Shown here piece by piece: positions 8,435 through 16,445 of a stretch of 34,761 nucleotides of DNA. Under the pieces are notes generated by a model. That model had not been told where the DNA came from. It did no database searches and was given only the letters and a program-made list of their open reading frames with translations. Both the position numbers and the translations under genes were made by a program. The DNA comes from JANWWM01 sp046719715 (GTDB lineage Bacteria; Bacteroidota; Chlorobiia; Chlorobiales; Thermochlorobacteraceae), in contig JBDNCJ010000031.1 in the NCBI GenBank assembly GCA_046719715.1, forward strand, positions 1 through 34,761, in the 5' to 3' direction. How positions within the stretch are numbered: position 1 is the first letter of the stretch; every line of letters starts with the position of its first letter.

Positions 8435-10326
8435 GCGACTTCATCAACTTTGCGACGCGCCAACGCACGGCTGACTGCGGCGTTCATCGCTTCTTCGGCG
8501 AAGTGCATTGTCGCCTCGTTAAGTTTCTCTGTAACATCGGCAATGCGCTTTCTATCCGTTCCTGCAACCGCCGACTTCAATTCCGCCAAGACCGACTGAA
8601 TACGCTCCTTCTCCTCTTCTGGAAGCGCATTGAAAATATCTTTTTGACGCTCAATAGATTTTTCCGTTGCGGCAATGAGTGCATTGGCTTCAACTTGTGC
8701 TTCAATCAACAATCGTTTCTCCACGTCCTCTTGCGCGTGTTCAAATCCGGCAAGAAGCATCTGCTCGACTTCCTCATCTGTCAAGCCATAAGTGGGTTTA
8801 ACTTCAATCGATTGCTCTTTGCCTGTGCGCTGGTCTTTGGCGGTTACAGTGAGAATGCCGTTGGCGTCGAGACCAAACATCACCAAAATGCGAGGCATGC
8901 CCGCTGGCAAAGGCGGAATGGGCTTCAAGGTGAATTTTGCAAGTGAGCGATTGTCGGAGACGAGTTCGCGCTCGCCTTGCAAGACGTGAATGTCAATACC
9001 AGTTTGATTGTCAACTGATGTGGTGAATTCTTGCGCGATTTTAATTGGCACTTTCGTATTGCGCGGAATGATGGGCGCAAAGACGCCGCCAACGGTTTCA
9101 ATGCCGAGCGAGAGCGGCGTGATGTCTAAAAGCAAAATGTCGTCGGTATCGCCAGAAAGCACGCCCGCTTGCACTGCCGCGCCGAGTGCGACAACTTCGT
9201 CAGGGTTGAGTTCATCGTGAGGCGTTTTGCCTCCGAAGAGTTCCGAGACGAATCGTTTGACAAACGGCGTGCGCGTTGAGCCTCCAACTAAAACAACTTC
9301 GTCAATATCGCTTGCGGTTACGCCGGCATCTTTCAAGGCTTTCAGGCAAGGAATGCGCGTGCGTTCAATGACGGGAGCAATAACTTTTTCAAATTCAAAT
9401 CGCGAGAGCGTGCGATGAAACGGCTGTCCGCACACGTCAAAGTGAATCTCAGTTTGTTCGGCGTCGGTGAGGTCGCGTTTGGCGCGTTCACATTCAAGAC
9501 GAAGGCGTTGAGCGATGAGCGGATTTGCAAAGATGTCTAATCCGCATTGCGCTTGAATTTCAACGGCGAGATGAGTCATCAAGGCGTGGTCGAGGTCGTC
9601 GCCGCCCAAGTGCGTGTCGCCGTTTGTGGAAAGCACGTCAAAAATGCCGTCGTCAAGTTTAAGAATAGAAATATCGAATGTGCCGCCGCCCAAGTCATAG
9701 ACGGCAATCAGTCCGCTTTTGGATTTATCCAATCCGTAAGCAAGCGACGCGGCGGTAGGTTCGTTGATGATGCGCAAGACTTCAAGACCGGCGAGTTTGC
9801 CTGCGTCTTTGGTGGCTTGTCGCTGGGCGTCGTTGAAGTAGGCGGGAACGGTGATGACGGCTTTCAAAACAGGCTCCTCGAAGTAATCGTCTGCCCAGCG
9901 TTTGAGTTCTTTCAAAATGAGTGATGAAATTTCAATCGGCGTGAAGAAGCGCGTTTCTTTGCCGTTGCTGATTTCAATTTTGCAAACGGTTGTGGATTCG
10001 GCTTCATTGACGCGATAGGGCAAGGTTGCAAGTTCATTTTTGATGTCGGCAAAGGCTTTGCCCATCAAGCGTTTGACGGAATAAATCGTGCGGTCGGGGA
10101 AGCGCATCAAAAACTCCTTTGCGCTTGAACCGACAATCGGCGTGAAGTCGTCGTCAAAATAAACGATGGAAGGAACGATGCGCTCTTGGGTGTATTTATT
10201 GGCAATGACGGCAGGGTGGTCGTCGTGCATATAGGCAACGAGGCTGTTGGTTGTGCCTAAATCAATGCCGATGATGCGCTCTTTTTTAATCGTGCCGGTG
10301 CGGATATCGATTGGAATGGTTGGCAT
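8431..10326 (-). CDS. hscA: Fe-S cluster assembly Hsp70 chaperone HscA
   Basis: 631 residues, an Hsp70. The ATPase domain has RIIGIDLGTTNSLVAY near 18, VITVPAYFNDAQRQATKDAG, VYDLGGGTFDIS and VVLVGGSTRTP. HscA rather than DnaK is favoured by the ILLLDITPLSLGIE linker region with VGGVFAPIIPRNTKVP, by KPTYGLTDEEVEQMLLAGFEHA, by LLIEAQVEANALIAATE, and by the lack of a long C-terminal EEVD-type tail. HscA, stimulated by HscB, helps transfer clusters from the IscU scaffold. No iscU or hscB is nearby, so this copy stands outside an isc operon. Phototrophs need many Fe-S proteins, including BchX, but no direct link is shown. ATG at 10326 is preferred from the Hsp70 alignment. Confidence 0.9.
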   Translation of the reverse strand: MPTIPIDIRTGTIKKERIIGIDLGTTNSLVAYMHDDHPAVIANKYTQERIVPSIVYFDDDFTPIVGSSAKEFLMRFPDRTIYSVKRLMGKAFADIKNELATLPYRVNEAESTTVCKIEISNGKETRFFTPIEISSLILKELKRWADDYFEEPVLKAVITVPAYFNDAQRQATKDAGKLAGLEVLRIINEPTAASLAYGLDKSKSGLIAVYDLGGGTFDISILKLDDGIFDVLSTNGDTHLGGDDLDHALMTHLAVEIQAQCGLDIFANPLIAQRLRLECERAKRDLTDAEQTEIHFDVCGQPFHRTLSRFEFEKVIAPVIERTRIPCLKALKDAGVTASDIDEVVLVGGSTRTPFVKRFVSELFGGKTPHDELNPDEVVALGAAVQAGVLSGDTDDILLLDITPLSLGIETVGGVFAPIIPRNTKVPIKIAQEFTTSVDNQTGIDIHVLQGERELVSDNRSLAKFTLKPIPPLPAGMPRILVMFGLDANGILTVTAKDQRTGKEQSIEVKPTYGLTDEEVEQMLLAGFEHAQEDVEKRLLIEAQVEANALIAATEKSIERQKDIFNALPEEEKERIQSVLAELKSAVAGTDRKRIADVTEKLNEATMHFAEEAMNAAVSRALARRKVDEVA

Positions 10327-10395
10327 ATCTTGAATGAAGTTGAGTAATAGATGTTACGAGTTGAACAACGGATTTAATGCTATCGTTTGCAAAAC

Positions 10396-10423
10396 AAAAA
10401 AGCCCTTCGCATAAGAAGGGCTT
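10396..10423 (-). terminator. Rho-independent terminator of the rhomboid gene
   Basis: On the minus strand AAGCCCTTC (10423-10415) pairs with GAAGGGCTT (10408-10400) across a six-base loop, followed by a run of T (10400-10396). It sits 20 bases after the rhomboid stop and before hscA, so hscA probably has its own promoter in 10327-10395. Confidence 0.9.
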
Positions 10424-10442
10424 CAAAGCGTTGCGAGAAAAT

Positions 10443-11234
10443 TTAATCTTGCTTCTTGCTGGCTTCAAGCAATTCGCGCTTTTCTTCACTTGTGAGCGAC
10501 TCGTAGCCTGTGCGGGAAATTTTGTCGAGAATTTCGTCGATGCGGTCTTGCTTGGTGCGCGTCGGGTTGGTGCGGGCGGGCGGCGTGTAATTTTGCTTTG
10601 CGGCAAATGTTTTTTCAAGCCAGCCTTGCATGGGCAATTCGCCTTGCATCACTTTGATGTAGATGAAGCCGATGAGCATGCCGCCTAAATGAGCGAAGTG
10701 CGCAACATTGCTTCCCGAACTGCCCAGCGACGCGAAAAATTCAAGCACAATGTAAATAGCAATTAGGAACTTTGCTTTAATCGGAATGAGGAAATAGATG
10801 TAGATATATCGGTCAGGAAACATCATGCCAAAAGCAAGCAGAACACCATAAACTGCACCCGACGCGCCAATAGTCGGGGCATCGTGCGTGAAAATCATGT
10901 TCAAAATGCCTGCGCCAACGCCGCACGTGAAGTAGTAACTCGTAAAGTGCTTCGTGCCCCAATAGTTTTCGATTTCTACGCCGAACATCCAGAGCGCGAG
11001 CATATTGAAGAAAAGATGTCCAAATCCGCCGTGCAGAAATAGATAGGTAACCGGCTGCCAAATATCGAAATTGCCCGAACCGACAGGCCAGAGCGCGCCA
11101 TACTCGCGAAGGGCGTAGTTCAAGCCCGGAAGAAGCCAGCCGAAGAGTGCAATCAGCACATTCGAGATAATCAAGGCTTTGATGGCAGGAGGCATAAGCG
11201 AAAAGCCGCCCGGTTGATAATCATCGTAACGCAT
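10443..11234 (-). CDS. Rhomboid family intramembrane serine protease
   Basis: 263 residues with six predicted membrane segments. Catalytic residues are visible: Ser125 in GASGAVYG and His182 in AHFAHLGGMLIG, with the L1-loop/TM2 motif HGGFGHLFFNMLALWMFG at 68-85. The family cleaves transmembrane helices in the inner membrane. The C-terminal soluble tail (about 225-263, RIDEILDKISRTGYESL...LLEASKK) matches the small domain often attached to Bacteroidota rhomboids. It lies downstream of pgk on the same strand with a 90-base gap and ends at a clear terminator. The substrate is unknown. Confidence 0.93.
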   Translation of the reverse strand: MRYDDYQPGGFSLMPPAIKALIISNVLIALFGWLLPGLNYALREYGALWPVGSGNFDIWQPVTYLFLHGGFGHLFFNMLALWMFGVEIENYWGTKHFTSYYFTCGVGAGILNMIFTHDAPTIGASGAVYGVLLAFGMMFPDRYIYIYFLIPIKAKFLIAIYIVLEFFASLGSSGSNVAHFAHLGGMLIGFIYIKVMQGELPMQGWLEKTFAAKQNYTPPARTNPTRTKQDRIDEILDKISRTGYESLTSEEKRELLEASKKQD

Positions 11235-11324
11235 TCGAGTAAAAAGTTTTGAAACGTTGTTAAAGGCGTAACACGCCGATAAAACTAAAAATTTTTGCGA
11301 GATACAACTACTTATTCCCCATAG

Positions 11325-12518
11325 TTAATTCTCGTTGAGTGCGGCAATGCCGGGCAAAAGTTTTCCTTCAAGAAACTCCAGACTGGCGCCGCCGCCGGTT
11401 GAAACATGAGTAACGGCTTTCTCAAGCCCGGCTTTAACAATAGCAGAAGCACTATCGCCGCCGCCGATGACGGTAATTGCGCCTTGCTTTGTTGCTTCTG
11501 CAAGGGCTTTGGCAATCTCAAAAGTGCCAACGGCGAACTTCTCCATTTCAAACACGCCCATCGGTCCATTCCAAACGACGGTTTTAGCGTTCAAAATTTC
11601 ATGGCGATAGGCTTTGATGGTTTCCGCGCCAATATCCAAACCGAGCCAATCGTCTTCAATCGCATTGACAGAAACCGTTTTAGCGTTGGCATCTTTTTCA
11701 AACTTATCAGCAATCACTACATCGGTTGGCAGAAGCAATTTTACACTGCGCGACTTGGCTTTATCTAAAATTGTTTTAGCGACATCGAGTTTATCGTCTT
11801 CAACGAGCGACTTTCCGACCTTCAATCCTTGCGATTTGAAGAAGGTAAAAATCATTGCGCCGCCGACGAGGACCGTATCGACTTTCTCGAGCAATGTTTC
11901 AAGCACATCGATTTTGCCTGAAATTTTTGAGCCGCCTAAAATCGCGACGAAAGGACGCTTCGGATTTGCCGTTGCTTCACCAAGATATTTGAGTTCTTTT
12001 TCAATCAAAAAACCTGCAACTGCGGTTTGAATAAATTTTGTAACCCCTTCGGTTGAGGCGTGTGCGCGGTGCGCGGTGCCAAACGCATCATTGACATATA
12101 CATCACCCAATGCCGCAAGTTTCTTGGCAAACTCGGGGTCGTTGGCTTCTTCTTCCTTGTAGAATCGGACATTTTCCAAGAGCAAGACCTCACCGTTTTG
12201 AAGCGCATTGACCGCCGCTTCGACTTCTGCGCCGATGCAATCCGAAACGAAGTGAACAGGCTTACCAAGTAGTTCTGAAAGACCTGTTGCGACGGGTGCG
12301 AGCGAAAATTCGGGCGTCTTGCCTTTAGGTCTGCCGAGATGCGACATCAGAATCACCTTGCCGCCTTGCGCGATTAGGTGTTGAATCGTCGGAAGTGATT
12401 CACGAATGCGCGTATCATCTTCGATATGTTTTTCTTTGCTGAGCGGGACGTTGAAGTCGACGCGCATCAGCACGCGCTTACCTGAAACGGAAATATCACG
12501 AATGGTTTTCTTGTTCAT
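11325..12518 (-). CDS. pgk: Phosphoglycerate kinase
   Basis: 397 residues, the usual length. N-terminal substrate domain with VLMRVDFNVP near 15-24, SHLGRPKGK near 59-67 and LLLENVRFYKEE. The nucleotide domain has VAILGGSKISGKID, NGPMGVFE and the glycine-rich VIGGGDSASAI. It converts 1,3-bisphosphoglycerate and ADP to 3-phosphoglycerate and ATP in glycolysis, and runs in reverse for gluconeogenesis or carbon fixation. No other glycolytic gene adjoins it here. It precedes the rhomboid gene on the same strand and follows the large lipoprotein gene with a 48-base gap. Confidence 0.98.
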   Translation of the reverse strand: MNKKTIRDISVSGKRVLMRVDFNVPLSKEKHIEDDTRIRESLPTIQHLIAQGGKVILMSHLGRPKGKTPEFSLAPVATGLSELLGKPVHFVSDCIGAEVEAAVNALQNGEVLLLENVRFYKEEEANDPEFAKKLAALGDVYVNDAFGTAHRAHASTEGVTKFIQTAVAGFLIEKELKYLGEATANPKRPFVAILGGSKISGKIDVLETLLEKVDTVLVGGAMIFTFFKSQGLKVGKSLVEDDKLDVAKTILDKAKSRSVKLLLPTDVVIADKFEKDANAKTVSVNAIEDDWLGLDIGAETIKAYRHEILNAKTVVWNGPMGVFEMEKFAVGTFEIAKALAEATKQGAITVIGGGDSASAIVKAGLEKAVTHVSTGGGASLEFLEGKLLPGIAALNEN

Positions 12519-12566
12519 TTTTACTGCGGATAAAGTTCTGAAAAAGTTGAAAAGATTGCTGTGTGT

Positions 12567-14144
12567 CTAATTGCCGACGCGATAGATAATTTCGCCTGTT
12601 CCGCGAAGTCGGAAGGTATCGTTACTTCTCAAAATGACGCGGCGGGGTGTCGGCGTTTTAGTGTTGATGAAAACTTGGTTGAATAGAAATTTAGCGCGCT
12701 TCAACAAGCGTAATTCTTCAAGGTTGAAATCAAGTCGCACCGTGCTGGTTGCTGTGCCGTTGCTGAAGCCGGTGTTCAAGTTAATCGGTGCAGAGGCAAA
12801 GCGCAACTTTGCCGTATCGCCCGTGCGCGGAAAAGTGAACAGATTTCCGTTTGCCAAACGAAGCGGCTGGCGATCGGCATCGAGAAAGAAAACTTTGCCT
12901 TCGGTGTTGAACGGAATACCGTTTTCAGCGCGAAGGTTCAAGGCGAAATTTTCAAAATTATCAGTGTTGATTTCTTCGTTAATCTCGGAGGAGTCGCTGG
13001 CGGCAAGGGTATCAAGCGAGAAGCGTAGGGGAATTTTAATCTCAAAATCCAACGCCACCGTGCTGGTGTCGAAGGCAGAACCTGTTAGTCGGCGAGGGTT
13101 GACAAGAATGGTACCGTCAACGAAAATTTTGTTCGGCAGGCGCAAGACGAAGGGAAGCGCGTTGCTGTTGGTTTTATCAAGCAAGACTTGAGCGGAAGGT
13201 TCAGTAACGGTTGCGCCTTGCGGTGTGGCGGGAATAAAGCGAACAACGTTGCGCCCTTGTTCCAAAATCACCAAGGTATCGTTGCGGCGCGTATTGACCG
13301 AACGGAAAAGCGGTTTGGCGGTATCTTCGATGCTGAAAAAGTTAAAAAGCTTCAATGTTAAAAGCGGGTCGGCGTCGCCTGAAACGGTGTCGATGGAGTT
13401 GAACGCACTGATGTCAATAGGCTCAACCACAATGTTATATTCGGCAGGTTGATTGGTTTCGACATTCCAAATCACGCCTTTGACATAGCGTGCAACGAAA
13501 CTGTCAGAAACAACCGTAATGCGCAAGTTAATGGCGTTGCCCGCCGTAAGCGTGGTGCTGACGGAGAAGGGCACATTGATGCGGTCGGGCGACGTGATGC
13601 GAAAATTTTCAAGCGATTGTGATTCAACCGAAACCGTTGAGTTGCCCGGAAACGGCGTCGAGAGCGTTAAAGGCTGATTGTTCGAGGGATTGCGAACCGT
13701 CGGAAACGTCACCGTAACGGTGCCGCTTGAAGCGTTCAAGTTTTCAACGGTCAGACGTTGAATGCCGCGTTTGAGAACAACAGAATCAATGCGTTCAACT
13801 TTGCCGCCGACGATTTTCAGCGAATCGGGACGCACGACAGGCGTGCCAATAGTCGCAGGGTTTTGTTGAATGTTGAGCACGCGCGAAAGGGTCAGCCGAA
13901 GCGAATCCTGAATGTCAATGAGTTGGTCGTAGCGTTTGGTGAAGAGGTAATCGACGGTGCCGTTCTGCGAAACGACAAGGTTCGGGTCTCGCGATTCTTC
14001 AATCAGCCGCTCAACCGTGTAGATTGTATTGACGAGCGGAAGGCGATTGTTCGTTGACCAAGTGGGTGAAGCGGGCTCTTCTATGCAACTTCCTAAAAAA
14101 ACAGCAAGCAAAAGTGTGAATAGGGATAAGTATTTTCGGTGCAT
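12567..14144 (-). CDS. Large lipoprotein of unknown function
   Basis: 525 residues from ATG 14144. The frame is open upstream to 14399, but that stretch runs into the divergent gene at 14211, whereas M-H-R-K at 14144 begins a perfect lipoprotein signal with lipobox LGSC and lipidation at Cys20. The rest is Thr/Asn/Val-rich with repeated beta-strand-like segments (VTVTFPTVRNPSNNQPLTL, NLRITVVSDSFVARYV), suggesting an all-beta secreted protein tethered to the outer membrane. No catalytic motif is recognised. It faces the YdjM-like gene across a 66-base divergent gap that must hold both promoters. Confidence 0.78.
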   Translation of the reverse strand: MHRKYLSLFTLLLAVFLGSCIEEPASPTWSTNNRLPLVNTIYTVERLIEESRDPNLVVSQNGTVDYLFTKRYDQLIDIQDSLRLTLSRVLNIQQNPATIGTPVVRPDSLKIVGGKVERIDSVVLKRGIQRLTVENLNASSGTVTVTFPTVRNPSNNQPLTLSTPFPGNSTVSVESQSLENFRITSPDRINVPFSVSTTLTAGNAINLRITVVSDSFVARYVKGVIWNVETNQPAEYNIVVEPIDISAFNSIDTVSGDADPLLTLKLFNFFSIEDTAKPLFRSVNTRRNDTLVILEQGRNVVRFIPATPQGATVTEPSAQVLLDKTNSNALPFVLRLPNKIFVDGTILVNPRRLTGSAFDTSTVALDFEIKIPLRFSLDTLAASDSSEINEEINTDNFENFALNLRAENGIPFNTEGKVFFLDADRQPLRLANGNLFTFPRTGDTAKLRFASAPINLNTGFSNGTATSTVRLDFNLEELRLLKRAKFLFNQVFINTKTPTPRRVILRSNDTFRLRGTGEIIYRVGN

Positions 14145-14210
14145 CGGCGATGGAATTTTCGTTGAAAACAGACAGAGCAAAGTAACCATTTTTTTGCAAA
14201 AAACTTTTAG

Positions 14211-14684
14211 ATGAGTTCTTACAAAGGGCATCTTTTCGGCGGCGTTTTGTTCTACATTCCATTTGCTTTCTTGCTTGGAATCCTGTTTGATTACGACGCA
14301 CTTCCAACTTGGCAATACATCGTGCAACTCGTCATCTTGTTCGGAATCACCCTTCTCTTCGCGCTCTTTCCCGACGTGGATATTAAAAGCAAAGGGCAAA
14401 AGATTTTTTACTGGATATTTCTCCTTCTCGACTTGGTGCTAATTGTGCGCGGCTTGTGGCGCGAGGCGGCGTTTCTCGGTCTTTTTGCCATGACGCCGCT
14501 CATCTCAAAGCATCGCGGCTGGACGCATTCATTATGGGCGGCATTCTTAATTCCCTTACCGTTTATTGTGTTGCCGATGTGGTATGCACAGGCGCATTGG
14601 ACGACGGGACTGCCTTATTACCTCGCCGCTGTTACAGGCAATTTAAGCCACCGCTTCATGGACGGAATTTTTTTCGGGCGATAA
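14211..14684 (+). CDS. YdjM-like membrane-bound metal-dependent hydrolase family protein
   Basis: 157 residues with about four membrane helices and conserved His/Asp clusters in the loops: YKGHLFGG near 4-11, FPDVDIKSKGQ near 53-63, KHRGWTHSLW near 100-109, and a final SHRFMDG. These match the COG1988/DUF457 family, annotated as inner-membrane metal-dependent hydrolases and probably acting on phospholipid-like substrates. The actual reaction is not established. The stop is 8 bases from the stop of convergent bchX, leaving no room for a terminator between them. Confidence 0.8.
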   Translation: MSSYKGHLFGGVLFYIPFAFLLGILFDYDALPTWQYIVQLVILFGITLLFALFPDVDIKSKGQKIFYWIFLLLDLVLIVRGLWREAAFLGLFAMTPLISKHRGWTHSLWAAFLIPLPFIVLPMWYAQAHWTTGLPYYLAAVTGNLSHRFMDGIFFGR

Positions 14685-14692
14685 GCACAACA

Positions 14693-16033
14693 TTACTCGG
14701 CTTGAAAGAACAGTTCTTTCAGATGCGCCCGCGCCAGAGAAAGATGCGATTCAATTTCCGCCGCCTCCAACTGCTTTTCAATCGCAATTTCACTGACGGA
14801 TTTCTTTTTGATTTCAGATAGCGTAATCAACTCGCGCTCGACTCGCGGCAGTTTTGAAATACAATCAAGCAGTCGCTCGTGGTCGGTCATCAAGCGTTTC
14901 GGTGCATGTTTTTCTGCTTTGCGGACATCGCCATACTGCTTGGCTGTCATCAAGGATAGTTTTGTAGGATTTTGGGGTTCTTTTTTCACAAACTCATCTT
15001 GTTCGGGAAGCGAGTCGGCATTCGAGCCGATGGCAATTTTATCGCCGAGTTTGTTTTGCTCATTTGGCAAGGTAATTTGAATCGGCTTTTGAAAGCCGTT
15101 GGAAACAAACGCTTCCTTCTCCAACTTTTCTTTGATTATCGACGCGCCGTCGAGGTTGAGATTTTTTTCAAGGCGAAGGTCGGCAAGGTGCGCGGGTTCA
15201 GGCTTGCGGGAATCGACTTCGCCGAAAAGTCCCATAAACTCATCATAGTTCAGCCCGCGTGCTTCGCAGTAAGGGATTTCGCGATTCCAAATTTTCGTGC
15301 ACAGGTCGTCGTATTTAGCTTTGACGTCGGGCAGGCGAATGGCTAAATCAAAGCCATCGGCTTTGTCGCGGGCTTGTGAATTGTAAGGCAGTTTCATGAT
15401 GATGTTGATGCCTGCCGCTTCGGCGTAACGCTCGGCAATGCCGCTACCGTCGTCGCGATTGACGATTAAGCCCAAGAGCCGCGTATGTCCGCCAACGGTT
15501 TTGAAGTGGTTATTGGCGATGCAAATGTTGTTCGCGGCAAAAATGGATTGACGGTCGTTGGAAACGACGAGAATCACTTCTTCGCAGAGCGAGCGCGCCA
15601 GCGGTGTGGCGAATCCGCCGCAGACGACGTCGCCAAGAAAATCCATCAGCACGACGTCCAAATCCCACTTGAAAAGTCCTAATTTTTCAAGTACATCGAA
15701 GCCAGAAATAATGCCTCTGCCGCCGCACCCGCGCCCGACTTCGGGTCCGCCGAGCTCGATGCCGAAAATCTCGCCGGAAATGTCGGGAAAGTTTTTTTTG
15801 AAAACGATGTCCTCAATTTGAACCTTTTCGTTCTTCGCAGTTTTTTCGCCGAAGACTTCGGTAACGGTCGGAAGCGAGAGTCCGCCGAAAAGCGTCGTGG
15901 TGCTGTCGTGCTTGGGGTCGCAGCCAAGTTGCAAGACGCGCTTGCCCATAGTTGCAAATGTGGCGGTCATGTTCGTCGTGGTGAAACTCTTTCCGATTCC
16001 GCCTTTGCCATAAATTGCGATGGTGCGTGGCAT
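14693..16033 (-). CDS. bchX: Chlorophyllide a reductase iron protein BchX with unusual C-terminal sigma region 4-like extension
   Basis: 446 residues. Residues 1-300 are a NifH/BchL-type ATPase: P-loop YGKGGIGKS at 8-16, GCDPKHDSTT at 37-46, and cluster ligands Cys103 (RGCGGRG) and Cys138 (VVCGGFA) for the [4Fe-4S] shared by a dimer. BchX rather than BchL is shown by the NMTATFATMGKRVLQLGCDPK pattern and the bchC/bchF neighbours. It passes electrons to BchYZ, reducing ring B of chlorophyllide a. Typical purple-bacterial BchX proteins end roughly where the conserved part ends here. This one continues with a polar linker (about 308-383) and a final segment (385-443) with LP-x3-ERELITLSEI-x4-SVSEIA and AEIESHLSLARAHLKEL, resembling sigma-70 region 4. 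bchY and bchZ are not in the window. Confidence 0.93.
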   Translation of the reverse strand: MPRTIAIYGKGGIGKSFTTTNMTATFATMGKRVLQLGCDPKHDSTTTLFGGLSLPTVTEVFGEKTAKNEKVQIEDIVFKKNFPDISGEIFGIELGGPEVGRGCGGRGIISGFDVLEKLGLFKWDLDVVLMDFLGDVVCGGFATPLARSLCEEVILVVSNDRQSIFAANNICIANNHFKTVGGHTRLLGLIVNRDDGSGIAERYAEAAGINIIMKLPYNSQARDKADGFDLAIRLPDVKAKYDDLCTKIWNREIPYCEARGLNYDEFMGLFGEVDSRKPEPAHLADLRLEKNLNLDGASIIKEKLEKEAFVSNGFQKPIQITLPNEQNKLGDKIAIGSNADSLPEQDEFVKKEPQNPTKLSLMTAKQYGDVRKAEKHAPKRLMTDHERLLDCISKLPRVERELITLSEIKKKSVSEIAIEKQLEAAEIESHLSLARAHLKELFFQAE

Positions 16034-16034
16034 A

Positions 16035-16055
16035 GTAGGTTGTAGGTTGTAGGTT
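16035..16055. repeat. Three tandem GTAGGTT heptamers just before bchX
   Basis: Three perfect copies of GTAGGTT run from 16035 to 16055, starting one base upstream of the bchX start codon (ATG at 16033-16031 on the minus strand). As read in the bchX message this is AACCTAC three times, exactly where a ribosome binding site would be. It forms the left flank of the S23 gene. A different heptamer repeat forms the right flank. Confidence 0.85.
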
Positions 16056-16082
16056 ATGAGCGACTTCGCAACTTCTTCAACA

Positions 16083-16412
16083 TTACAAATAGCATTTTTG
16101 AATCTCGTTTAAGAGTGATTGCAAACGCTCTGTGTCTTCATTGGATAAAAAACCAACGGCGTGACAAAGCAAAAAATAGGTTTCAAGTTCAGAGGCAGAG
16201 CCTTTGGCTACCTGTAAAAAATGCAGGTACTCTTTTGCAGTATCTCTTCCGCATCTCTCCGAGATATTTGCTCCGATGGAAACCGACGCACGCCGCATTT
16301 GGCTTGTGAGACCGTAGCGTTCTTCTTTCGGAAAAGTCGCTGTGCATTGATACACTTGAATTGCAAGTTCATGCGCCTTTTGCCAAACGACCAGTTGCTT
16401 AAAATCTTGCAT
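16083..16412 (-). CDS. S23/four-helix-bundle protein (TIGR02436-type)
   Basis: 109 residues. It shows the family pattern: MQDFKQLVVWQKAHELAIQVY at the N-terminus, FPKEERYGLTSQMRRASVSIGANISERCGR near 27-56, then two further helices ending in a short tail. The family was first found in intervening sequences within 23S rRNA genes and is scattered singly through many genomes; its function is unknown. Here it lies between bchC and bchX on the same strand. AGAAGGA just before ATG 16412 is a fair ribosome binding site. Tandem heptamer repeats bracket it on both sides (16035-16055 and 16424-16437), so it looks like an inserted cassette in the photosynthesis run. Confidence 0.9.
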   Translation of the reverse strand: MQDFKQLVVWQKAHELAIQVYQCTATFPKEERYGLTSQMRRASVSIGANISERCGRDTAKEYLHFLQVAKGSASELETYFLLCHAVGFLSNEDTERLQSLLNEIQKCYL

Positions 16413-16423
16413 ATCCTTCTCAC

Positions 16424-16437
16424 CCTTTAACCTTTAA
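16424..16437. repeat. Two tandem CCTTTAA heptamers between bchC and the S23 gene
   Basis: Two perfect CCTTTAA copies (16424-16430, 16431-16437) lie 12 bases upstream of the S23 start and 9 bases downstream of the bchC stop. Together with the GTAGGTT triplet on the other side they bracket the S23 gene. Confidence 0.75.
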
Positions 16438-16445
16438 TCTCTCCC

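Noticed and set aside
8503..8946. 147-codon plus-strand open frame
   Set aside because: It is antisense to hscA, with no family resemblance, and arises from codon bias.
11265..11277. Terminator between pgk and the rhomboid gene (GGCGT-AAC-ACGCC)
   Set aside because: The stem has only five pairs and lacks a T run; chance is likely, and the two genes may be co-transcribed.
14145..14210. Bacteroidota-type TTTG/TAnnTTTG promoter in the divergent gap
   Set aside because: TTTG and TACTTTG strings occur, but the spacing and the second box do not fit the consensus.
14145..14399. N-terminal extension of the large lipoprotein gene to 14399
   Set aside because: It would overlap the divergent YdjM-like gene, and the lipoprotein signal with its lipobox starts at 14144.
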